This document shows positions 56,613 to 64,000 of a stretch of 64,000 bases of DNA, piece by piece (position 1 is the first letter of the stretch; each line of letters starts with the position of its first letter). The position numbers were made by a program, and so were the translations under genes. The stretch lies in the NCBI GenBank assembly GCA_963662175.1, contig OY759215.1, positions 58,111,213 through 58,175,212 of the forward strand, written 5' to 3'. Source of the DNA: Aradus depressus (Eukaryota; Arthropoda; Insecta; Hemiptera; Aradidae). Below the pieces are notes generated by a model. It was not told the DNA's origin. It searched no databases and worked only from the letters and a program-made list of their open reading frames with translations.

Positions 56613-57899
56613 TCTTCATTTTTATTTATTTTTATTAACTTTCCAGAATATTGACACAGATCGCAAAAATGTTTGAGGTCATTACTCTAATGTGATCGTA
56701 ATTAGTTAATTAGATTCGGATGACATCAGAGATCGATAATCATAAGTATAATATACTAATACATATTATTACTGTAAGCCCTTCGATATTAAGTGCTCAT
56801 GCTTCTCTATAGTTGGATTTTGCATCCCATGGACTGCTATTTTAATTTGGTCAGACTCACTTCTTCACTTAAGCATTGGATCTGAATTGGAATGTGACCT
56901 GGCTAGAAATGAGTTAAGTTGCCCCAGTCAGAAATCACTTATAGAAGGTCAGAAAGGGATGTTCCTAATAGGGTGTAATGGGTGGGGGCCTGTGGTTGGT
57001 CCACTCCTCGGCCAATCAGCTGCCTTGTTATGTCTCGGCATGGGACTCACGTACTTCCTCCAATTCAGTTAGAAGAATCCAATACGATCCCTGGCTGGGG
57101 GCACCCTACCCCTCGTGGTTAACATAAGTAACCAATAGATTGCCCCCCCCCCCCCCCTCCCCCCACTTCCCTTTAACCACAATAGCATATAACAGTTTTT
57201 ACCACTTCTTTCTATTTTTGATCAGGGTCTTATAGAGAATATGTGACAGTGTAGAAGTTTGAAAATAATGACAATGTAATAGTCCAAAAATTAATTTTTG
57301 TTTAAAAAAATAAGTTTTGTTGTCGGGAAGTCAGTGGAATATGCTCTTTGAAGACATTCTGAAGAAATTTGCAAATTATCAAATTTGCAAATTATCCAAA
57401 GCCTTAAGACCTAATCGTCCCTCATCTGTATTTACTTCCACCTCACATAGGGGGTCTCCAAAGTTCTTTTTTCTCAATTATTCTAGTGTCGAAGATTCTC
57501 CTTTGGAGGTGTGAGTAAACTTCACATTCACTCAGGATGAAGCATGGTTTTCTACATTGCTTCACATCTTCCATAGAATAGATCAGGAACAGGAACAAGG
57601 AAGGTAAGTGCAAAGTCCTGTGATATACACAATGGTTCAATGATTTCCGTTACAGGTCAAGAAGAATTGATTTTCTGTGGTCATACCATTTGATACGAAA
57701 TTCAAAATAAATTATTTGGAACTTTCATGTAATATATTGACATGTTTTTTTTTGTAAATAGATTGAACTGATCGCATGTAATCAGCTTCAGGTAAAGTAA
57801 TATAACCCCAAGTTACTAGTTATTTCCAGTTTATGTAACCGACTAGTTCTAAATAAAATAAAAAGTTAAATTAATTGGAAAAAATGTGATGTGGTCATT
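56613..57899. other. Unassigned DNA with a moderate-GC part
   Basis: About 56880-57130 is moderate in GC and non-repetitive, with a CCAAT-type GGCCAATCAGC. The open frame there (56887-57072) has no recognised domain. A C run lies near 57146. The rest is AT-rich. Confidence 0.35.
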
Positions 57900-58068
57900 A
57901 CAGGACTTTCTTATACCAACCACGCTTACAGATCACTCTCTTTCCCCCTTATCAAAATTATTTCATACTGGCATTACTGGGTATAAGAATGTCTACTCTC
58001 AAGGTCATATGAAATGATTTTCAGGAGGGGAGGCGGAGAGAGAGTGATCTGTAAGCGTTATTAGAAGA

Positions 58069-58635
58069 TTAATAATAATAATAACATTTATTTGGACCAG
58101 CAAAACAAGGTGCTAGACACAAATATATAAAATAAAGGATTTAAAATGGAATGTCCTGGTACAGTCTTTGTTTGAGTCGCCTCCCAGGAGTAGGCGCACC
58201 AAGACTGTAATGTACAGCCCCGGAACAATGCACAAGGGCTTCGTGGTGATTCTTCACTAGTTTCTCGATGTGAGCTGCAAAAAGAGGAACACCCAATTCT
58301 TCGTGGATTTTGTGATTCCTCACAAACCAGGGTGCGTTTGTTGCTATTCGGAGTACTTTATTCTGAAATGTTTGTAGTCGTTTAATGTTAGTGCTGCTGG
58401 TACCGATCCAGACTGGACAGGCGTATGTTAGAAGTGGAAGTAGGAGTGTCTTGTATAAGAGAATAGTACACGTGTGTTTAAGTGGCGTGTTTCTGTTTAT
58501 GAGAGGGTAGAGTGTGTTAAGTCGTGAATATGCTAGCTGTAGTTTTCTGTTAATGTGTAGTTTCCATGTGAGTCGTGTATTTAAAAGTACTCCAAGATAG
58601 CGCACACCCTGGTCCTTATGATTCCAGAGAATAGG
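58069..58635 (-). mobile_element. 5'-truncated Jockey-type LINE insertion
   Basis: 567 bp between exact 10-bp copies of TATTAGAAGA. Read on the minus strand it begins inside ORF2, ends the ORF at 58141, and has a 72-bp 3' untranslated tail with TTTGCTGGTCCAAATAAATG and a (TTA)n-like end. Truncation at the 5' side and a tail repeat at the 3' side are what target-primed reverse transcription leaves. Confidence 0.9.
58141..58635 (-). pseudogene. Jockey-clade ORF2 C-terminal fragment
   Basis: Open frame of about 165 codons with no internal stop. It begins ILWNHKDQGVRYLGVLLNTR, passes LTWKLHINRKL, LLLPLLTYACPVWIG and LQTFQNKVLRIATNAPWFVR, and ends LKQRLYQDIPF. The YLGV..LTW, TYACPVW and LQ.FQNK.LR..TNAPWF motifs mark the thumb and post-RT region of Jockey-clade reverse transcriptases. 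Endonuclease and catalytic RT parts are missing, so it cannot transpose. The intact frame suggests a fairly recent copy. An upstream ATG at 58659 lies in the flanking MITE and is not native. Confidence 0.92.
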
Positions 58636-58655
58636 TATTAGAAGAAAATCCTGTA

Positions 58656-59180
58656 ACAATTATTCGATTGGACTAACTATTTTCGGGTAAATCAAGGAAA
58701 CGTCTAAAAATATGTTTCAAAATTACATTTCAAGATGGTTTTCGCCATGTATCTCAAACACCAGACGACTTATTAAAAATCGTATTACAAAATGTGTATT
58801 TTATTTTTTTTCTACAACTATTACTTGAAAAAAAGTTTTGATTAGGCCATAAACATAAATGGTACCTTGTAGAATGTACTTGTCCCTGAGGAAAGTGATC
58901 TCAATTTTCGTTTGATTTCGACCAAAATCTAACCAGACCTAAATTAGAACATGTGACTTCTTCATTCCTATTTTCAAGCATTAGCTACAGTCGTTTTTGC
59001 AATAGAGAGCTCACAACTTTCCAATCATATACAAACAGACACACACTCGCACAGACAGACATCATCGCGAAAATAGTCAAAACCTATTCAGGAGACCTTG
59101 AAACGTGAAAATCAGTTGAAATCTCGATCTCGGATTTTCGAACGATTACAATCTATAGGTATAAGAAAGTAAAAACAGAA
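58656..59180 (+). repeat. Dispersed repeat family B, longest copy
   Basis: Follows the MITE P right end directly. Motifs in order: TTTTCGGGTAAATCAAGGAA, GGTTTTCGCCATGTATCTCA, ACATGTGACTTCTTCATTCC, GCTCACAACTTTCCAATCAT, CAGACAGACATCATCGCGAA, TCGATCTCGGATTTTCGAAC and GGTATAAGAAAGTAA. Homologous to the 46.0-kb and 18.9-kb copies. No coding frame. Confidence 0.6.
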
Positions 59181-60366
59181 ACATTATATCACGTCCACCC
59201 CTCAGTTTAAGATATTATTTTTCGGTATCCGGGACCCAAAAAACATAAAGTATCCGTATCACATATTTGGCAGAAGAAAAGTGATTTTGACGGTGTACAG
59301 GACAGCGGCCAGTGGGAGAGGTTGCTGCTCGGCGTCTGTACAACCACAGGAAGATTGTATCTCCACCTCATACACTACTAACTGAAGTAACAGAGTTTAT
59401 TTCATAAGATATTGTATATGTGCATCTAAAGGTCTAAAGGGGGTGGGAGGGCTCAGAGAGGGGGACAAAATATAATATGTATTAAAGAACGGATCTATAT
59501 GTAATTACATACTTTATTTCCCCTACTCTTCTATATGCGAGTGCAGATCAATGCCTAGCGAGTGTCACCACTGGGTGATGTCTCCCCTCTTCACATTTTA
59601 CTCTTTTTTTGCAAATTTGCTTGTTGTATACATTATTTTACAGTTGTGAACACATATTATTATATTTAAAAAAAATAAAAGTTATTTTGTAAATCCATTC
59701 ATTAACATATTTAAAATAAATTAATTTTATAGTTAGATATTTCTATTGTATGTTTAAATTATTTTTTACATTATTCTGCAAGTATCGATTTTACGTTTAG
59801 TTTTGGTTTAATCCATGATTATTTGTTAAATTTTTAATTTATTTATTTTCTACATAATGGTTGCCTACCTTACTTCCATCGGTTTTAAAATTAACTGCAT
59901 AATTAATTTGTTTTTAATGTATATGGATTCTTTGTTTTTTCTAGATTTGTTTTAAGTTAAGGGTTTAAATTGGGTTTATTAATGTTTGGGTTACCTATCT
60001 AATAATGCAAATTATGTTTAGAGTAACTATGCTGGCTAACTCTGTTTTATTATAATTGTGTGATAGTTTTGTGTTTGATCTTTGCTTCGATTTATAAATA
60101 CATTGTAATTTTTTATATTTCATCACTTCTTCTCTTTTTTGAATAGTTTTTTAGTTAATTTGTTGTCAATGTATAATCCAAATTTTAAATCATCAAATTC
60201 CGTATTATTGGAATGCATTTCTAATTTTGTTTGTGATCCCAGATATATATTTCAATTTGAAGAATTTATGTTATGCACTTGTAAGGTTTCAAATTTCTCT
60301 TGTTTATATCTACCAAATTATTTTTATGAAATTCCATAATTTTTACTTTCTAGTTAGTTATTTAGT
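59181..60366. other. AT-rich DNA without a recognised gene
   Basis: Very AT-rich, especially 59580-60360. The open frame at 60139-60339 has no recognised domain. Confidence 0.45.
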
Positions 60367-60412
60367 TCTTTAACTCATGCCCGGGCTTTAACTTCGAAGT
60401 CATATCGCTATA
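60367..60412 (-). mobile_element. SINE family 1, 3'-end scrap
   Basis: TTTAACTCATGCCCGGGCTT and AACTTCGAAGTCATATCGC match the 3' end of SINE 1 on the minus strand; the rest is absent. Confidence 0.6.
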
Positions 60413-60826
60413 AAATGTTTCTTAATTTGCAAAAATGTTTAATTTAATCCAACAAAGGTATTTTCTTAATTGGTAGACAGGAAAAATGAACAGCAAAGAA
60501 TCGAGATCAAACATTGGGTTTATTAATATTTAACCTATATTAAAAAGAAAATAATAAATTTGGAAAATAAAAAAATCAATTATTTACAAAAATTATAGTA
60601 CTTACTAATTCCTGAAACAACATTAGTATTTTTTCTGTGGTCTATGATGTAAAAATTACACACATTGTAATTATAAAATAATCTAGAATTAATTATTATT
60701 TTTTTAAGAAAAGAGAAGAAGTGTTGATTTTTCTTACAAAAACAGCTAAAATGTAGAAGTTTTCATTGAATCAGATGTTATGACATTAATTAATAATAGG
60801 ATTGTACCATTCGCTTTTGTTTAAAA

Positions 60827-60986
60827 ATGAATGGAGAACAACCAAAGATAGAAACAATTGCCGGCGATCAGCTGTTTTATATAGACAAGCACAGACGAAG
60901 AGAGGTGGTGTTGGGGTTAACACAGTTGAAGTACGGAGATGCCAAGACAAATAAACCAGTGAGCTACAAAACAAGATATGTATGTA
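60827..60986 (+). CDS. Candidate short coding exon of unknown function
   Basis: The frame reads MNGEQPKIETIAGDQLFYID, then KHRRREVVLGLTQLKYGDAK and TNKPVSYKTRY, followed by a GTATGT that would serve as a splice donor near 60979. The composition is protein-like and differs from the low-complexity AT-rich surroundings. The part AGDQLFYIDKHRRRE loosely resembles the start of FLYWCH-type zinc fingers, but the cysteines and histidines are not in view. No acceptor-side exon was identified, so this is only a candidate. Confidence 0.3.
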
Positions 60987-61099
60987 CTTTTTATTTATTA
61001 ATATATATGTCAAATACAAAAAAAATAAATAGTAACTACAGAAAAAGGACTGAACTAGTTAGTAGTATAATTTTTGTAAATAATTGATTTTCTTAATTT

Positions 61100-61459
61100 T
61101 CAAAGTTATTTTTATTTTTTATAATGTAGGTTAAGTTTAAACAAACCCAATTTTTGTTTTCGATTCTATGCCATTAATTTTCCCTATCAACCAAATAAGA
61201 AAACATCTTTGGATTAGATTGAATGTTTTTGCAAATTTATAAAAATTTGATGGCATCTCAGATTATGTGTATATTTTAGAGGAAATCCAAATGAAATACC
61301 TAATTATTAATTGAAATTTTTTTAAATACGTGCACTTTCTTCAAAAATTGCTCCTCATAAACTTTCTATATTTTTTTAGGGCCCTTTTCGGAAACTATTG
61401 TAAAAATCAAAATTTACTAGAAGACCAGCAAAATTTCCACAAGAAATGTAATAATTTTA
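61100..61459. repeat. Dispersed repeat shared with 40.98 kb
   Basis: Homologous to 40980-41310 over about 330 bp, sharing ATAATGTAGGTT, ACGTGCACTTTCTT and TTTTTTAGGGYCCTTTTC. The SINE below sits inside this repeat; the 40.98-kb copy lacks it at that point and so shows the empty-site arrangement. Confidence 0.6.
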
Positions 61460-61805
61460 GGTTCGGTTAGGTTTTATGACTCATGCCCGGGCTTAACTAC
61501 GAGGTCATATCGCCTACTACCAGAGCGCTCTATCGTCACTCTGGTGGACATGAGCCAGACTCTACTGTGGGAGTCCTAAATTTTGCCAACCCTAAATTTT
61601 TATTCACCTAGGGCAGGGGTCTTTAACGAGTACCTGACATTGTACAGGCTCGGGACCATCGCTTAACGTCCCATCCGAAGGACGACGTGCGGTAAGTTTA
61701 TTTTACCTCCTAGATAAAATAAACTAAGGGCCTCGGTCGGGCTACGAACCCACAACCTTGAGCTCAGAAGTCAAGCACGCATACCACTGAGCTACCGGCG
61801 CCCTC
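61460..61805 (-). mobile_element. SINE family 1, full length with 13-bp target duplication
   Basis: TGTAATAATTTTA flanks the element exactly (61447-61459 and 61806-61818). On the minus strand it starts GGGCGCCGGTAGCTCAGTGG (A-box), with B-box GGTTCGTAGCCCG. It continues through GGACGTTAAGCGATGGTCCC, CAGGTACTCGTTAAAGACCC, GAGTCTGGCTCATGTCCACC and GGCGATATGACCTCGTAGTT to GGGCATGAGTCATAAAACC. At 346 bp it is the reference copy for all other SINE 1 entries in this window. Confidence 0.93.
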
Positions 61806-61818
61806 TGTAATAATTTTA

Positions 61819-62389
61819 TTATTTGTATATTTAGCTATTATTTATTAATTTTAATCTTTATTTATTTTATCAATAATTTTTTTACTATCACAGCCCCACT
61901 TTTTTTTTTTTTTTTTTTTATACTGGGCATATACATATATTTATTCAAAAAGTACCTTGTTTTGTAGATCTCTCTTTATTTGTCTTTCAATCTTCTATTT
62001 CTTGCTTCCTTATTATATACTACACTTGCGTCTATCATCACTCTGATGGGACTTGGTTTATATTTGTAAGTTCACTAACACTTAATACTCGTAACTGACT
62101 CGCTTCATGTCCGTACTTTAACAGTGTTAACCCTAAAACTCCTCTCACTCGACTGTTAACACGCGTGTACTGTCTCGCTTCATCTCTCTCACTCGACTGT
62201 CCTTTTGTACATAAAACAGCTTATATACAATATATAATTTATTAATGTCCCAGTTTTTTTTTTATTCAAATTTAACATTTTAACTGTTAAAAAAAAAAAA
62301 CAGCGATTCTCCTCCTTAAAAAATAATAATTAATTTTTAAGTATTTCAATATTTATAATGTGTGCATTATTTTATATCCCAACGCACAG
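61819..62389. other. AT-rich DNA, nothing recognised
   Basis: Contains a T run near 61900 and a CTCTCTCACTCGACTGT segment near 62185 that partly repeats CTCTCACTCGACTGTTAAC near 62141. No gene recognised. Confidence 0.4.
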
Positions 62390-62640
62390 GTAGAAACCAT
62401 TGCTAAAATGGTCAAAACTTATTCAGGGGATAAACTTAAAGTTAATAAAAGTAAAACAAATAAAATATGTCTCCAAACATGACTTTCCATCCCCCCCCCC
62501 CTCAAATTTAGTTCATTTTGGTTTTACTGGGTATAATAAAGCCACTTTCAGAATTGCGCATCACAATGAAACAAATAAAAAAGTTCCACCCATGTTACCA
62601 TTAGTTGAAATAATAAAAATAAAAAATAAAATACATGTTA
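62390..62640 (+). repeat. Family B tail plus decayed MITE P
   Basis: GGTCAAAACTTATTCAGGGG matches the family B tail at 59.07 kb. It is followed by CATGACTTTCCATCCCCC, GGTTTTACTGGGTATAATAA and AATTGCGCATCACAATGAAA, the MITE P left and central parts. This is a further case of the two families side by side. Confidence 0.5.
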
Positions 62641-62989
62641 CCGATTGAGAGATAATTATGTTCACCTTCAGAGCGCAGTAGTTGAGGAGATATTTGGCAA
62701 CTGTTTGAAAAAAGTTCTTAAGTTCTTATTTAGGCCAGAATATCGCTAGCCACTTCGATTATCTGTCACCAATTGGAATCCTGTCGTTAATCGATGTTCC
62801 ACTTTCAATAGAATGACTCCATTCGAAGGATCCCTGAATGAATGCCCTGGGCACTATACACCGTCCCTGTACAGGTTAGCGTCCTATAGAACTCCTGAAA
62901 TTAGAACCCGCAGATCACCTTAATGACTAAATAAAACCATAGATCAACCCATGGTCAACCGACTTTTTTTTTTACATTTTATCCTCTAG

Positions 62990-63250
62990 ATAGGTTTGAA
63001 ACCCTGAGATAAAATATCTGTGCTCATGGCGGGGGGGATCATTTTTCTTTGGTGGCTGGTCTCTGGGCGGCCCGTGAGCTGGCGAGCCATCAATAAGCCG
63101 GCGGATCACAGAGCGGCCAGCTGATTGATGGCAACTTTATGCCGTGCTTAATAAAGGGACCCGCCATTCAGTCTAACAGTGGCCATTGTGTGTCCCCGAG
63201 TTAATATGACCCCAGCCAAAATATGTGGTAACTTGTTTCTGGAAAATGGC
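62990..63250. promoter_or_regulatory. Candidate conserved non-coding or regulatory block
   Basis: A moderate-GC block in AT-rich surroundings, not part of any repeat family in this window. It contains an inverted pair GCCATCAAT (63086-63094) and ATTGATGGC (63124-63132), each extended to TTATTGATGG or TGATTGATGG, the known form of Exd/Pbx-Hox binding sites. No coding frame supports it. Regulatory function is inference. Confidence 0.3.
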
Positions 63251-63479
63251 CAGTGGGATCGAAATCAGTAGTCAATCATACATCGCAGACATTGTAGTTT
63301 TGTTTTCTCATATGGAAAGTTATGTATTCAATTAAAATGTTGATTTTTCTTTTCTTTTTTTTCAAATTTTAGTATGACAGGATCAAAAGATCACTTCTGA
63401 GAAATGTTTGAACGTAGGATATATGTACACATGTCCGAACTCATATTTAGAAACATTTCTCCGCCATGTACTGATAATA

Positions 63480-63800
63480 AACGTTGTCGGTGAATCACCG
63501 ATTAGGGTGATCTTCAGCATGAATCAATTAAATTTCCCTCTCCATCCAAATCGACCGATTGGTCTAAAAACCAATAGTTCACTTACGTGGAGGCTCCTGA
63601 ATGACTACTTATACTACCTAAATTTCGTGTCAATACATTCATTACATCGGCAGTTATTGTTTTAGTGTCAAAAGACCTCCTCTGATCTCCCTTCCCTTCG
63701 GCCAATTTCCCGGAAAATTAATAGGTGGTTCTTGTGGGATTTTAAGTTTAAATATACAATTTCATGTCGATACATTCATTACATCGGTAGTTATTATATT
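63480..63800 (+). repeat. Dispersed repeat family A, last copy
   Basis: Starts GTCGGTGAATCACCGA, then CATGAATCAATTAAATTTCC, TTTCGTGTCAATACATTCAT, ACATCGGCAGTTATTG and ATTTCATGTCGATACATTCA. The open frame 63408-63665 lies across it and is incidental. Confidence 0.7.
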
Positions 63801-63809
63801 CTTTGTTTA

Positions 63810-64000
63810 GTTGGAAAGAAATGTTCTGCGGAGGAGCCTTGGTTCGGTCCAGGAGTGTTCAGGATTGTCTAAGAATAATGTATAATAATAGACGAGATAA
63901 GGCTGGCGAGGCTTCGAGGGGCAGTCCATGTGCAGAGCATGAGGAGGATGAACCCGACTTCTTGTTCTGGACAGGAATCTTTGGTGGAAGTCTCTGGAGG
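63810..64000 (+). pseudogene. Reverse transcriptase C-terminal tail, runs off the window
   Basis: One frame gives IDEIRLARLRGAVHVQSMRR. A neighbouring frame gives EEDEPDFLFWTGIFGGSLWR, and upstream there is NVLRRSL. This resembles the common LINE tail in which IRLARLRWAGHVxRM is followed by acidic residues. Small shifts break it. The copy is probably a decayed fragment; the true 3' end lies outside the window. Confidence 0.6.

Larger units (their letters stand above)
57900..58655. mobile_element. Foldback MITE 'P' interrupted by a Jockey fragment
   Basis: The left end ACAGGACTTTCTTATACCAA begins at 57900. The inner arms CTCTCTTTCCCCC / GGGGAGGCGGAGAGAGAG are inverted. The right end is split: TATTAGAAGA occurs before the LINE (58059-58068) and again after it (58636-58645), where AAATCCTGT completes the MITE end. 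The element was therefore present before the LINE landed in its right terminus. Confidence 0.8.

Noticed and set aside
61700..61805. A tRNA gene on the minus strand
   Set aside because: It is the head of a SINE bounded by a 13-bp target duplication.

Overview
This is a gene-poor, AT-rich stretch of a nuclear eukaryotic genome, almost certainly from an invertebrate and probably an arthropod. No operon-like gene spacing, ribosome binding sites or long host ORFs are visible. The window is full of transposon relics: a Ty3/gypsy-type LTR element, Jockey- and I/R1-like non-LTR fragments with RNase H domains, tRNA-derived SINEs, a pogo/Tigger-type MITE, Helitrons and Penelope-like terminal motifs. 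The mix fits an insect, possibly a hemipteran, but no diagnostic host gene is present and the species cannot be named. No complete host protein-coding gene could be supported; two short ORFs are given only as weak exon or transposon candidates.

Layout. 1-8.3 kb: MITE and SINE fragments, a GC-rich unclassified block (1.2-2.2 kb), Penelope-like motifs, tandem repeats (24 bp, about 160 bp, 45 bp) and a frameshifted RNase H relic. 8,325-12,617: a complete, apparently very young non-autonomous LTR retrotransposon whose only internal ORF seems to join a Gag-like N-terminus to an integrase C-terminus. 12.6-28.4 kb: scattered MITEs, SINEs, a 154-bp-arm inverted repeat, a pogo-type MITE and a non-LTR 3' end. 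28,521-40,814: about 12.3 kb of same-orientation non-autonomous Helitrons, two with intact ends, filled with three satellite types: a G-rich unit of about 150 bp, a 66-bp (2 x 33) minisatellite and a 441-bp satellite that appears to derive from the local SINE. 41-64 kb: further SINEs, dispersed family A and B repeats, RNase H relics, a tRNA-half-like tandem array, a Jockey fragment inserted into a MITE with a clean 10-bp target duplication, a SINE with a 13-bp target duplication, and a moderate-GC block with paired homeodomain-type sites.

How the parts relate. Nothing here forms a pathway. The interesting structure is nested transposition (Jockey in MITE, SINE in an older dispersed repeat, LTR element in or beside a non-LTR RNase H gene) and the growth of satellites inside Helitrons from older SINE material. 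Repeat boundaries without named target duplications are approximate, because they were judged by eye from shared sequence.
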